A DNA stretch of 64,000 nt from Takifugu bimaculatus. Its lineage: Eukaryota; Chordata; Actinopteri; Tetraodontiformes; Tetraodontidae. Numbering within the stretch: position 1 is the first letter of the stretch; the number at the start of each line of letters is the position of its first letter. The stretch spans positions 13,413,695 to 13,477,694 of the forward strand of contig CP034985.2 of NCBI GenBank assembly GCA_004026145.2, given 5' to 3'. The position numbers were made by a program, and so were the translations under genes. Under the pieces are notes generated by a model that was given only the letters and a program-made list of their open reading frames with translations, made no database searches and had not been told where the DNA came from. Shown in pieces: positions 1 through 13,300 of the stretch.

Positions 1-132
1 CTCTTCCTCCTAATGCTCCTGCTCATCCTCCTCCTCCTCCTCCTGCTCTTCCTCCTCCTCCTGCTCTTCCTCCTCCTCCTGCTCATCCTCCTCCTGCTGC
101 TCCTCCTTCTCCTCCTCCTGCTGCTCCTGCAT
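1..132. repeat. CTC/CTG-rich trinucleotide tract
   Basis: A polypyrimidine strand built from CTC, CTG and CTT triplets, with an imperfect six-base period (CTCCTN). It runs off the left edge of the window, so its full length is unknown. Its translation is a run of leucines, which I regard as an artefact of the repeat. Confidence 0.9.
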
Positions 133-465
133 CTCTGCAGCCTGTCAGATCACCAGACTGAAGGTCACCGTCCAGTTCAGCTGGAGCCTGAAACATCAGC
201 AGCTTCACTGCTGAAAACAGACCTGGAGTCACTTAGAAAGAGGCTGGAAATGGAAAAACAGTGAGAAACATGTAGTGGTGCAGATTTCAGAACTAACAGA
301 TGACACAAGAGGCTCCGCCCAATAAAACATAGGAAATAAATAGTCTGTCCACCCCATGTGTGTGTGGGGGTGTGTGTGCTGTGTTTGTCCCGGTGGGTTA
401 CTTTAGGATGTTGGAGTGCTGACTAAGCTGCCGGACCAGAGCTGAGAGACTGCAGTACTGCTGGC

Positions 466-544
<79 letters not shown>

Positions 545-2710
545 CTGTATTTACTAATAACGACGGTTAAAATGGCTGATTGGGTTTTGACGGTAATCTC
601 TATTAATTAAAGACTGTTAACATTTACTGACGTTTCTCTTCCTGTAACGATGAAAATTAACGTCCTCGCAGTGACCATTCATGAATGTGTCTCACAAGAA
701 ACATTAATTACCGGTTAATTAAGGTCAATAACCTTTAGTTATGTAACGGCGAGTGCTATTATGCAATTATCATGCGGACTGTTTTCATCCACAAACTCAT
801 TAAAATAAACCTTTATCAGGTCGGCATCGACGACAGAGCTCAAGTCTCCGCATCTTCAACACACACACGTGTGAAAATCCTCCACATGCTGCACGTAACA
901 GAGGAGCAGCAGATACTGCAGACCGAAGACACACACACACTCTCTCACTCACTCACACACACACCCAGCAATCAGAGCCAGGCAGCAGCCTTGTTTACTC
1001 CGTCTAAGCGCTTATTGTGCTAGAAAAGCCCTCATCTTGTGCCCCCCCCCTTCTGTCTGTGCGTCCTGACATGCGTGCACGCTTCTCTCCGCCTGCTTCT
1101 CTCTTATCACTCTCATCCATGGCCTTGTCATCAGCAGCACCGGCTCCATGTATATTTAAACAATCCAGGCTATATTACAAAGCTCGGAGCCCCCACCCTT
1201 CCCCACATATTGGATTATATAACCGCGTCCCCGCGGACCTCCAGGACACGGCAATCTAATTTTATGTGACGATGGTGCTGATAGGAGTGCATCCATGCCA
1301 GTTCCACCCCCCTCAATCTCTTGTTTTCATTCCTGCGACGGAGATCAGCTGCAGAACTATGAGCCATCACGGGCCGACACGGGGGCGTGGACGGAGACTT
1401 CACTGCTGGCACCGAGTTAAAAGGCCCACGTTCGGAATGACATACTTTAAAAGAGGCTCAGTTAACTTTGGAATAGCAAATATGTCGTTGGACACGACAA
1501 ACGCATAAACAGCTTCAGTTTTTTTTCTGTTATTCTGCTAAAAACAACAAACTCGACTGTGGGTAAATCTGATGAAACAGCGACGCGCTGTGGCCGAATG
1601 GAAGAACTACAACTGCAGCAGACGGCAGGAAAAAAAGACAAAAATGTCTGGAATATTTGATGGAAGAGAGAACTAAACAGAAAAGATATTGAAAGAGGCA
1701 AAGAAAGAAGGAATAGAAGGATCCAAAGAGAAAATAATCAAACATCAAATACATTAATAAGGGGGAGGACACCAAATGCATAGGAACTGTTGTGAAATAT
1801 CGCAAATTGCATTATGTTATTTCTGTTCTAATAAAAGTAGAAGAGAGTAGTTTTGTAGGTAATACGTGAAGGATTAAAAGTGGGAAAGTGGAGTGTGGGA
1901 ACGGGTCTGTGTGTAAGCATGTTTAGCAAGGAGGACAAAACAAGAATGTGTAATATCTGCTTAGGCTAGGCTAATCACGCCTATCACGAGTATGCTGGGA
2001 ACCGCTCCAAGGTAGTCAAAGAAGCCTCGGCACATGGCCTTGGACATGTGTGATATGGTACCGTGGTAAAAATGTGTAGTCAAAACATGAGCAATGAGTC
2101 TCAGCGAGCATGAACGCGCCCCCGCCTGTGAGTAGTGTAGCTGATGCAGTCTATGTAAACACGCCTCCTGCTGTGTACCCACGTCTGTATTTTAATAAAG
2201 ATGGCGGGAGTGTGAGGGTCCCCGGGTCAGCACGGCAGAGCACCTGTCTGATCCGAGGGTGACTCCCCCTTGCAAGGTGAAAAGGTACTTCGAAGTCTGG
2301 TCTCAACTTGTGGTGCCTGAGTACACTTCTGAGGACTCGAGTGAGGGTTCGACGACACAACAAAGAATTTAAAATGGAAAAAAGGGAATTATTTTAACCC
2401 TTTCTTATATTAGATTATTATTCAGTCAACACTCATACACTCATTTTTTAGATTTATTTTCCAAACAATCAGGCTGAACAATGACAAGTTTAATGGCGAA
2501 CGCTGAACAACAGTATAGCGCCACCCAGTGGTGAAACTGGAGTTTTTAAAACAAAATAATGAGGTGCAATAAAACATAATATCATAAAAGATTAAATTAA
2601 AACATTCAAATTTTAGAAGCCAACATAACCTTTAACCTCAACCTCTCACATTTTACGAAACATTTAAGCTAAATAATGGCAAATCTGGTGAGTTTACCAG
2701 CAGCTATTGG
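133..2710. other. Noncoding flank of the Tudor gene
   Basis: I see no exon with splice sites or recognisable protein similarity here. It holds a long CA tract, scattered short CA runs near 860-960, and AT-rich sequence from 2360 to 2710. The 3' untranslated region of the minus-strand Tudor gene should extend into its right end. The open frames present are under 100 codons and look random. Confidence 0.6.
467..542. repeat. (CA)n microsatellite
   Basis: About 37 uninterrupted CA dinucleotides, probably length-polymorphic. Confidence 0.97.
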
Positions 2711-2716
2711 TTTATT
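2711..2716 (-). terminator. Candidate poly(A) signal of the Tudor gene
   Basis: TTTATT on the plus strand is AATAAA on the minus strand. It lies 29 bases beyond the proposed stop codon at 2747-2745 and so supports that very short last coding exon. Confidence 0.55.
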
Positions 2717-2744
2717 TTGTGGCCCTATAAAGAGGCTGTTTGAC

Positions 2745-5700
2745 TTATTCATCTGTTGAAACATCTGTGGGAAACAAACAGCTCACATCAGAGAACCTGA
2801 AACCAAAACAAAGAACATTGGTTTTTGCCTTCTCAAAGGTTTTTTTTCTCCATTAAATGATGAACAGTACTCACAGTGACTGGATTTAGAGATCGGTATC
2901 TTCCTTTGGACTTCAGTGAAGTAACTGCGGAACCCATCGTAGACTTCATCGCGCTCCTCTTTGCTCCGATTTCCCATACCGAGACTCCATTCCTGGAACC
3001 TAAATGCATCAGAAATAGCACTTTGTTCCTCCTAAAACATTCATATTTAATGCACCAGTTAAAAAAGCAGAAAACTTACCTCACTTCCTGCACGATGTCT
3101 AAATAATGGGCTTGTTGGGCATCCACCAGCCACTTGGCAACATGGATGCCATCAGCCAACATGTCGACCTTCCACGCTGAGTCTGACACGCGCTCTCTGA
3201 AGAAGATCTGGAGTCTCTTCTGGTACAAACAGCGCTGGAAGCAGAACGCCGCCTCGTCGGCCCACTGCCCGTCCGCTCCGAGTGGCCTCACGCCTCGGAG
3301 GATGCAGGGGTGGATCACCTTGGGCAGGTTCCTCATCTCCGCCGGAAGCATCCTTAACTGGCCAGCGTTTTCACGTGGCGTGCACTCGTAGAAGCCGTAA
3401 TCCAGCAGGTTTAGCAGGACTATGGTGCCGCCCAGGTGCACGACCTCCGCCCGGCACCACTTCTTCTTGGTGCTGGATTTCAGGAGGCAGCAGGTGCCGG
3501 GGAGGAGGTGAGCTTCGGGGAGAGGGAGCAGCTGCTTGGGCAGATTACTCAACATCACGGAAACCTTCTTCAGGACCAGAAGTGACTCTTCCAGGAGGAC
3601 ACAAAACTCAAAAGGATTCGTAGCTGCGGCTGCAAACCCGTGATAGGACTTATCGAGTTCAACAGGAGCAAAGTTCAGCTGCTGAGGTCGGCTCGCCGCC
3701 GGGTCGCCGGTCTTCTCCGGCGACATCAGGAGCCCCAGAAACAGCGGGTTCACGACCATCTCCACCTTCCAAAGTTCACTGACCTCTGAGTAGCTCATGA
3801 ATATCAGCCTGAGCTCGCTGCCTACCAGCAGCTGCAGAGACTCCAGCCATGACCTGCAGGCGCCGAACCCAAAGGAGTTCATCCTACACAGCACGGCGAG
3901 GTCGGGCACTTCCGTCAGGAGGTCGCAGCGTTGGCGGACGGAGCCGGCGGAGATCGCCTCCGTTATTCCGTGATCATCGAGGCGGACCAGGCAGGTCTGA
4001 CCGTACACCTGCTGAACCACGGCCCGGTGCCACCGCTGGTCTTTGGGCACCTGGACTAAACATTTCAGGCCCACTTTGACCTCCTCCGCAGGTACGAGCA
4101 CACACCTGTGCAGGTTGTGGAAGATGCTGCGTTCCAGAGCAGAGAGCAGATGAGCGCTCCTCTGTAACCGCACGTAAAAGCTGCCGTCGCGCGTGACCGA
4201 CAGGAGGGTGCAGTTCTCGGTGGTTTTGGATTGAATGTTGAGAGGCGTGACCGCGTGAGCACCGGGACCTTCGGGCTCCTCCGAGAGGCTTTTGGTTTGC
4301 CTCCTGACGTCTCGAGATCCCCTCTTAAGTCTGGTCGGTGGCCTTCTACAACAGCGGCAGGTTAACCGCTTCAGTCTGGACGGCAGGGAAGCAGGTGGCG
4401 TTTGCGTGGACTTCTCCGGGTCGACTGTGGACAAGGCTCGGTCCGTTCCAGATAAACCTGCCGGATCATTCTCCCTCTCTTCACTGTGGGTTTTACTCTC
4501 CACAGGTGGCTCCGAAGGACCAGTCGCTCCTTCGACAATCGCCACCTCCCACTGAGGTCCAGCGTGACGGACAAAGTGGAACAGAAGAGGCTTCTCCATG
4601 GCGGCGCGGGTGAAAGCAGCCTCATTTTCATACGCGTTGTTATCGAAGAGGCAGCAGGGGATGCTAAATCTGGGCTGAGAGAGAAACTCTTCCGGTATGG
4701 AGAAGATCCTGTCCTCCATGACTGAAGAATTTCCATAATCAAGAAACTCCACTTTCACAGAATTTCCCTCCAGATGCTTCACAACCGAGCGATACAGCGC
4801 GCCGTCTTCCTCATACTCTGCTAGAACCAGGGCGCCGGTTTGCAGCGATGTGGGGCTCACCCTCCTCAAGGAGCCTCTTAAGGCGTCGGAGTTCAGATCT
4901 TCGGCCATCTTGAGGATGGCAGGTTCATCGTCTGCCCGCTGGAGGAAGAAGCTGCTGAGGGAGTCGATGTGGGACATGAAGCACGATGTCCTGAGGCCTT
5001 CGGTGACCTCGACGTCGGGCAAACTCGACAGCTGTGGGATGTCGGTTTTCCCGACGAGCTCCGGCACCGACTCTCCACCCGCGTGGAGGGACGCTTGCGG
5101 CTCTTCAGGGGTTTCCTGCAGTTCTGCGGGCACGCTCCTCTCCTCTTCTGGACGCTCCATGGCACAAACTCCACCTCCTCTCTGTGTTTGGGATGTGGTC
5201 CCGGTGGACAGAGGTCCAAGGTTTGTCTTGTTTTGTCCAGGCAAACTCAGAAGTGGCTTTGTTTTGGGTAAAAGGCTGGCGACGAGCTCCCGCACCTTCT
5301 CGTTGATGCTGGCGTCTCCGTCGAACAGCTCCACATCGAAGGAGCCGTCCTCCACGGGCGCGAGCACGCGGGCCGTCAGCTGCCTGTGGAGGACGGTCTC
5401 GGACAGCCACTGGCTGACGTCGGCGTACAGCTCTTCTCTGGGCACCGAGGCCAGTCTGAACCTCAGCGCCTGCATGGGCGTATGCAACAAGTCTGCGCAG
5501 CCTCCAGAGATGCGCGCGACGTTGCTCTTCTCCGATATCACGCTGTTTCCATAATCCACAAAAAACACGCCGAGATGCACGGCTGACTGGACGGCGTGCA
5601 CGAACCCCCTGTACCACAGACCGTCAAAGTATTTAGCCAAGCACAGGTTCCTCACGGCAGCGTCCGAGTCCCCCGGCGTCCTTTTCCGAGTCTCCTCGAC

Positions 5701-8700
5701 GATTTTCATTTCAAGCTTTTCGATGACGTCGATGTTCCTCTCGAGGTGGCAGTAGATCTCGCCCTGATTGATGATGTGCGTCACAAAGACTTCCTCTTTA
5801 CTCCCTGGACCCAGGTCGAAGGAAGAGTAGACGAAAGACTCTGGGAACTCCGAGGACATGGGCAGAATGGAGAAGGTGGCCTCTCTGGCGAGGCCTTGCT
5901 CCAGGAGGAAGCTTGTGATGCTCTGCTGGTATTTGTTGCTGTAGAGCTCCACGACGTTGCACGACCCTCTGTTCTTGATATTCCACTGGGAAACGACGAT
6001 GCACCTGAGACTATTTTTGTCATGGAGGAGCTCCTTCAGCAATTTACACACCTTTGAACTCCAGCCGCCGACGCTAACAGGCTCGGCTGGTTCAATCAGC
6101 CTGGACAGGCTGCACCGGAAGGCTTGTCTTTCCAGATGGAGGAACTCTGGCAGTATTCCCTGGAGATGGTGCTCCTCCATTTGGACAGAGTAGCCATAGT
6201 CAACCAGGGCCAACACGCAGCGGGCCTGTTGTCTGTCTGTGATGGCGGCCCGATACCACACTTCATCTCTAGGTGATTTGACAACGCAGCAGGAGTCTTC
6301 TGGGAGGAGCGGCACCGGTGTGGGTGGAGTAATAAAGCTGCATTTTAGTCATCAACTTAGCCAAAGCCCGAGCTCTATCAAACGACAGACACCAGAAATC
6401 CGACGGGGAGGCCACGCACGAGCAGCACACGGCTAACTGACACCCGGGTTTGATGTTTAAGGATTTAAAGGCAGCTTTTCCCGTATTTTTGCATGTTTTG
6501 TCTTCCTGCTCCTCACTGACCTCCACCTCCTGCTTCTCCTCGGGGGGGTCCGATACCTCACCGTGTCTCTGACACTCTGCGTCCGTTTCCGCCGCAGGTT
6601 TGTTTGGGACGCTGCTCCAGAATCCGTCATGCCCGGAACTGATGAACTCGGCGATGCTCTGAGCGCCGTCTCCCATCTCATAGAGATCCACAACAAACGT
6701 GCTTTTCCTCATCTGGACCACTTGGACTCGCAGGGCTTTCCCCGACACGGTTCTTCTGAAGGACTCGCACATCGTGGTTGTCCAGACGTCGTCCAAAGGT
6801 ATAACATTATCGAGGGAACAGCAGAAGGCAAACGCTGGGGGGTCGGCCAAGGCTCTGGGTATCTTCTTGATCAGGTTATGAGGAACTTTCTCAATGTTCC
6901 CAAAGTCAATAAAAAGGACTTCGCATCCATGCAGGAGTTGGCTGATGACCAAAGCTCTGTAGAAATGCAGGTCTTCCTCATACATTGCACAGCAGAGCGT
7001 ACCGAGCTGGGGATCCACCAGGACATCGTCATCCATTTTCACCTCTCTAAAGTGGTCGACCATGTTTGACATCAGTTCCTCAAACTCATCATTGCGATTT
7101 TGCGTCCGGATCCAGAACCTTTCTGGATTTTGAGCAAACGTGACGTAGCCGACAAAGGCTGCTCCTTCCGTCATCTCCTCTATTCCCAATGTTTTGAGGA
7201 AGGTTTCACGTATAATTGTCTCCAGGTACAGGTAACTGTTGTGTGACGTCAGGTCTTCTGCTGCAAAATCCCGCTTGGTTTTGAGAATGGGCTCAGCTTT
7301 CTCCACGGCCTTTCCTTCGGGGTTGTTGATAGTGACGGTGTAGAGATGTTCTTTTTCCTCAAAGTCTCTGATCTCCACGTCCAGAACGCTTCCAAGCAGA
7401 CCCGATTTAAGGAAACTCAACTGGCGAGCTTTGACCTCCTCGTCCACGTCGCCCAGGGAACATGGAAACGCCATAAAGGGAATTGAATCGAAACCATCTG
7501 GCAACCTGTGGACGTCCTCAATGTCGACGCACTCAAAGAACCCATAGTCGATGAAGAAAACTCGGATTCGGGACTTGTCTGGGAGGAAGGGGAGAAACCC
7601 TCGGTGCCACCCCCAGTCTTTGCCTTTCACAGCACACAGTAAACCCAAGTTCTCCTGGACGCCATGGTTCATTTCTCTCGTTCTGCCCTCGTAAACGGCG
7701 GCGAGCTTCTTCGATATTTCCTGGAGGTCTTGCTCCATGCCGCAAATCCGACAGTAAAAGTGCTGCGCGCTCGCCGCCGCCGTCACGCAGACCGTGGCCT
7801 GTGTTCCGCACCGCAGTTGCGGCCCCTGAAAGGAGAGAAGGTCCCTGTAAGCTTGGAGCGCGGACAGTTCTTCTCTCCCACTCGGATTTTTAATCAGCGG
7901 GTCAGGAGTCGGTTCTGTGCCCTGCTTGGGTGGAATCTCTGTGAGCATCTCGACCAAGAACAGGAAGGTATCCGTGTCGACGTGCCTCCCAAACCCGTGC
8001 AGAACGAGCTCATTGTTGATCTCAGGGACTTCCAGTATGAGGACCTTGTAGGGCAGGACAGCCTGCGCGTAACCTGTGACGTTTTTCCCAACCAGATTGG
8101 AGAAGTACTGCTCCACTGCAGACGTGCAGCAGCTCTGGGATATCAGCACGCTGGAAAGGAAACCACAAACTATCTTGGGATGGAGGCTGAACAAGTCGTC
8201 TGAACAGGCAGAAATGTTGGCGGCCGCTGACACTCAGGATGTTCCCATAATCAATGAGGAAAACATCAAACAAGTCTTCCTTCCTGTTCTGGACTCTTCC
8301 TCTGTACCAGTGGGCCGACGCCAAATCCTCAACCAGACACAAGTCTCCGATGTCCACAGGCAGCTTTGGCCTTCGGCGCCCGCTGTATCTCACACTGTAA
8401 GATGATATAATCCAGCTCACACATGGTGGGGTGTTTTCCCTGGAAGTGTATCAGGGTAGTTTCAGGGTTCCAGTCCAAATGGGTTAACTTCAGGTCCACC
8501 GACCACAGAGCAGAGGAACCAGAGCTGAAAATGTAACGACGTCTGTCAGTATTTGCTACCATCAAACCCACCCTGTGGTCAGACAACACTGGGTAATCCT
8601 GAAAATACTTGATTAGAAGAACATATGTGTTCGAACACTTTATCTGGGACATCAACAACCAAAATTTCAAGGCTTACATTTGGTGTTGGGAGCTTGGCAC

Positions 8701-8709
8701 TTCCTGCAT
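2745..8709 (-). CDS. tdrd15: Multi-Tudor domain protein, tdrd15-like, with three apparent +1 frame breaks
   Basis: Multi-Tudor proteins of this group are germ-granule scaffolds that bind dimethylated arginines on Piwi proteins and support the piRNA pathway. Coding exons are 8709-8678 (ATG at 8709; exon starts at 8720), 8524-3080, 2999-2875 and probably 2752-2745 (stop). The giant exon is typical of TDRD15 and TDRD6. Eight Tudor cores can be read, with motifs such as HWYRG and FLIDYGN, near residues 72, 309, 522, 755, 972, 1246, 1499 and 1689; total about 1868 aa. Coding continuity is lost at about 8358, 8230 and 6320. At each point the reading must skip one base, and both flanks keep family-like sequence without a gap. 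No in-frame stop lies elsewhere in the 5.4 kb exon. Choosing tdrd15 over tdrd6 rests on length, the N-terminus beginning MQEVP, and the lack of a TDRD6-like N-terminal extension. Whether the gene is intact, decaying or mis-assembled is open. Confidence 0.8.
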
Positions 8710-9660
8710 GGTGCTGTACACTGAAAAGAAAGAAGAAAGTAAGTTTTTAAAGCTTTAAAACCAGGAAGAGATTTTTACAGTCACCGACAGCGTAACAGGC
8801 ATCAACCCTCACGCATCATTTTACTCTTATTTGCGATTCAAGTAAAAATTGAATGCAGAATTTGAAGAAATTTGAGAAAATCTCCTCTCACTGTTATTAC
8901 CAACCACAAGGGGCCATGAGAACTATCACAGGTAGAGAAATAAACACTATCATTAAAATTAACATTGATGCATAAGCTTCAGCGTTCTGAATTCAATAAT
9001 GATTTTATTTCTCCTAAACATTAACAGCATGATTGAATCCCATTATTGGACAAACTAATTCAAAGTTGTCACAATTACAGACCAAGAAATTCTAAAGAAT
9101 AATGACTATAACGTGTCAAATCGTCCTTTAAACTGTGCATAAAGACAATCAATCATTCTTCCAGCTTCTGGATACATTTTAAGTTAGGAGTAGTTTTACT
9201 ATAATGGCAGAAATCTCATAAAACAGCAGGTTTGTGATAGTCCTGGTTCACCTGTCTTTATCATTGAATAATTACTAATATACATGCGTTATAATATTCA
9301 GCTTAAAAATGTCATTACATGTTTTTCACGGTTCATTTGTTTCACGCATTTAATTCTTTGTTTTATTCAATCATTAGATATTAGCACATGCTTGCTCGTT
9401 TTGTTTGTGCCACATTCTATTTATATGTTCAAAAAGTAACACTTGCAAACCTGCAGGCTCTAAATGTATGTTTATTGCTTTTGTAGCATGAAGCTACAAA
9501 ACTATCCGCAGTTAAATAAATGAGCATTCAGCGAAACAGCAGCAAAAACTTTAGTTTAAGCTAACAGCAGCGGCACTAAAGGTGCGTTTGGCCCCAGAAT
9601 CTTCGTCCTGCAGCGACACTTTGACGCACTTTTTGGGAGAAAAGTGCGTGAAAATCTCAC

Positions 9661-9760
9661 CTCGGTGCAACTTTGGTCCTTTTCCTCACTTTTCAAGACG
9701 CGACATCAGGATGCTGCGCTGCTGCCGCACGTGCTGGTCTGACCTCACTTCCGGACCCTC
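9661..9760 (-). other. Candidate 5' noncoding exon of the Tudor gene
   Basis: On the minus strand a good donor (CACCGAG then GTGAGA) lies at 9661/9660. It faces the acceptor at 8721 (pyrimidine tract then TTTTCAG) that opens the exon holding the start codon. The upstream end is not visible; 9760 is a guess near the CpG-rich segment with an ETS-type CCGGAAGTG site. Confidence 0.45.
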
Positions 9761-9815
9761 TCGCGTGCTGCAGGTGAGCTGAATGACGCAATCCGCTCTC
9801 ACGTCACGTTTTAAA
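9700..9815. promoter_or_regulatory. Probable divergent promoter between the Tudor gene and rfx6
   Basis: This is a short CpG-rich patch in an AT-rich 1.6 kb interval between two head-to-head genes. It contains a CACGTG E-box (about 9728), an ETS-type site in minus orientation (about 9746-9754) and an ACGTCACG CRE-like site (about 9801). A plus-strand donor (GCTGCAG then GTGAGC) at 9773/9774 hints at a leading noncoding exon of a plus-strand transcript, perhaps of rfx6. Confidence 0.4.
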
Positions 9816-10362
9816 TACGTTTTAAAGTGTTTTGACTCTCTTCGAGGCTGTTTTGTAAATAAATACTTAATATTTATTTAATGGTTGCTTGGTTTCGTTT
9901 AAGCAGAGAAAGTGAAATAATAAAAATAAAACCTACAATCATCTAAATTTGTAGTTTTAAGTGTGAAAGCAGTGGGGTTTTGCTGGTTTTATGTGAAGAG
10001 CCAGCTGACGGTGGGAAGGCTGGGTGGGTGGATGGACAGATGGATGAGGCCTTTTCTGTTAATCATTAGTGGCCTGAATCACCTCCAGTCTTCTGTAAAT
10101 ATGAGGAACTCATCCCGGAGCTTCATTAGCTCCGTCCTGCCACAGCTGGACACTCGTCCGCACTCTTGATGTCCGACTAAAATGTTGGAACTTGGATTTT
10201 GTTACGGATTTTGCAGTTTTATGAGGATTAACAGTCTTTAAACACATTTTAATGGAGGAGCAATGAGCTGCTGCGGATCTTCAGTCTGGAGTCACTAATT
10301 TATTATTTTTATTATCATTTTTGGTTCTTAATTGCGTCTTTTTTTCCTCCTTTTTTGCGACG

Positions 10363-13300
10363 ATGCCGCAGAAACGCAGCAGTGAGACTTCAGCCCAGGA
10401 TGAAGTCTTTCTGATTCACTCCCTCAGCAAGAGTTTGTGCGGCTCCCCAGAGGAGACAGGCTTAAAGAAACATCAGGAGGAGGATTCTGGGATTAAATCA
10501 GGTAATCTAGGATCAATTGGGGTTTTTGGCCTTCTTTATCAATCAATAACACTTCAAACGGTTAATTTCCTCCTTTTTTCTGGGTTCAGACACATATTGA
10601 CCACACGGTGGTGCTAAAATCACCTGAAGGGTGAAGATCAAGTCTGTGCGATAAAGTAGAAAACTCAGTCAAATGAAGAAAGAGAAAGAAAAATCAAGAT
10701 TTAGGTCTGTGATTATTCACATGACGCGTTCTGACATTTTGTCTTAATTACCCACAAATTTAAGCCATTTTTGGATTCAATACACAGCCGGAAGCTTTGA
10801 ATCAACACTACAGAACCTTTAATGACTGAAAAGATAAATTTCCTTTTATTCTGTTAAAAGAGGAGCATTTTTGTTGTTTGTTGTGGGAAAACAGGTGACG
10901 AAAAGGGAAATCAAGATCAAGAAGGTCAGAAAAGGAGAAGAGACTCCAACCTCGTGTTGGAGGCCGATGGAGATATCTCATGAATAGATTTATTTAAGGA
11001 TTTATTTAATAGACTATCGGATGTAGTTTAAAATAAAAACAATATTATAACCTTAAATAATGGCAAACAAACATGAACATTAATATGTGAAACATTGTTC
11101 CAACGCACTGATGGAGGCTACATCTTACTGCGTTAACATATTTTATTAGTGTAAATTCAAAATATCCAAAGGTTATTTAGCATCCAGGGGAGTAAAAGTG
11201 CTGCACCGTGAACACGCCTGTACCTGCATGTGTCCTCAGAGGCGGAGGACAGTAACGAGCTCCCGTCCTCTGAAGAGGACCAGGACCTGGTGGACTTTAA
11301 CCCAGAACTGAGCATCAAACAGAACATCGTCACATCCAGAAAAACCATCAGTCAGATCATCAAGGACAAGAAGAAGCAGACGCAGCTCACTCTGCAGTGG
11401 TGAGGACCGTACCAGTGGACCAACTGGTCTGCAGCACACATGCCACATTAACAGGGACGTGGGACAATGAGAGACACCAGAAAATGGGCCCATTTGGCTT
11501 AAACTCAAGAACGACTAGAAGCAAAAATACGAGTTATTCCGAGTAATAAAAGGTCATCACGTCAGCGAGGAACCTTCTGCTTCTAGTTCAGCGGCTGACA
11601 TCTCAACACTTGCATTAGATGAAATCACCAGGGGAAGATGTCAGACCAGTGGAAGGGAGAAGGGGAGCATCTGGCCTGGTCCAGGACCAGAGCCCTGGTA
11701 TCTCAGATATTCCTGGTCATGGCCGATGGAGAACAGAACATTCCCAGCTCATTTTTCTTTCACAGTTTGTTGACTGTTGCATGTCTTCCTACCTCCTCTT
11801 CTCCTCCCATTCTGCCCCCATATGAGTCTGGCCCTGCTCAAGGTTTCTTCCTGTTAAAGGGCAATTATTTTCCCACCACTGATGCCTGCTGGGGTTTTTA
11901 TCTGGACAGGGTGGTTGAAGCTTCTCTTTGTGTGATCAGGCTGGAGGAGAACTACATTGTGTGTGAGGGAGTGTGTCTGCCCCGGTGTATCCTCTACGCC
12001 CACTACCTTGACTTCTGCAGGAAAGAGAATCTCGAGCCGGCCTGTGCTGCCACTTTTGGGAAGGTTTGTTTGTCATCAAATCCAGAAACTGACCACAGAT
12101 TGAGAGTTTAAGTCGGGTTCAAGGTGTAAGTATTTTCTCTTCAGACGATTCGCCAGAAGTTTCCTCTTCTAACAACCCGGCGACTCGGCACCAGAGGACA
12201 CTCCAAGTGAGTAGACCACGTCCTGGTCTAAATCTGTGAGGTCCTTCAGTTGGATCCCCCGTAGGTTGTAATAACGATATTTAGGTTCTAATCGCTTTTG
12301 CCCCCCATTGTTGGACAGATATCACTATTATGGAATCGGCATTAAAGAAAGCAGCGCCTATTATCACTCCGTGTACTCCGGAAAAGGTTTGACCAGGTAA
12401 ACTAATATTTCATTATTGTTCTTAGTTACCTTCTCCTTTACCTGGGTGAAAACATGATTGATTTGAATTTGTTGTTTACATTTGTTTTGGTTGGTTTTTT
12501 TTTTGTTTTCTTTTACAGATTTTCAGGGAGCAAGCTCAAGAATGAGGTAAGTGAGCCTGTAAGTAACAGCATACAGGTGTGTCACAGCTATAAACGATGG
12601 AACTAATGGACGGAAAGTTGAAGATCTCTGCAGGGTCACGTGACATCACTGTTTTCCTGAGGGATTCTAAAACGCATCCATCAAAAAATCTGATTTTTCA
12701 GGGAGGTTTCACCAGAAAATACTCCCTGAGCTCCAAAACCGGAACGCTGCTCCCAGACTTTCCCAATGCTCAGCATCTTCTCCTGCAGGGAAATATCTCC
12801 AGAGACAAGGTCCGTTCTCCTGAGCAACGTCTCCCTGATGTGTTATTTGTTTTTCAGTCTGCATCGGTTTGGTTTTCAGGTGGAAACTCTGATCATGATG
12901 TATAAAACTCACTGCCAGTGCATCCTGGACAACGCCATCAACGTGAACTTCGAGGAGGTGACGGCCTCTGCTGCAGCAGACGTTCCGGCACGCTCCGCTC
13001 TTCGACAGCTTATCAAACTGTTGTTGTTCCAGATCCAGAACTTCTTGCTGCATTTCTGGCAGGGAATGCCCGACCACCTCCTTCCCCTGCTGGAAAACCC
13101 CGTCATCGTGGACATCTTCTGTGTCTGTGATTCCATCCTCTACAAGGTCTGCAGAGACAAACAGAAGCAACGTGCTGGTGACCCACACTTGACCCGTTTT
13201 TTTTGTGTGTCTTCTCAGGTTTTAACAGATGTTCTGATTCCAGCAACGATGCAGGAGATGCCTGAAAGGTTTGTATCTTCAGCTCTTCGGTGTTGATGTG

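Noticed and set aside
13..264. Leucine-rich 83-residue frame as a signal or membrane peptide
   Set aside because: It is translation of a CTC/CTG repeat cut by the window edge, with no conserved continuation.
1961..2363. Two overlapping 70-residue minus frames as a small gene
   Set aside because: No splice sites, conserved motif or start context; length is within chance expectation.
4850..5554. 234-codon plus-strand frame opposite the Tudor gene
   Set aside because: It is the antisense shadow of a strong coding exon, with no family motif.
6269..8670. Programmed +1 frameshifting in the Tudor gene
   Set aside because: Three separate sites share no slippery motif or following structure that I can see, and no vertebrate precedent fits; decay or assembly error is simpler.
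12709..13188. 159-codon minus-strand frame inside rfx6
   Set aside because: It spans rfx6 exons and introns in antisense, with composition explained by the sense exons.
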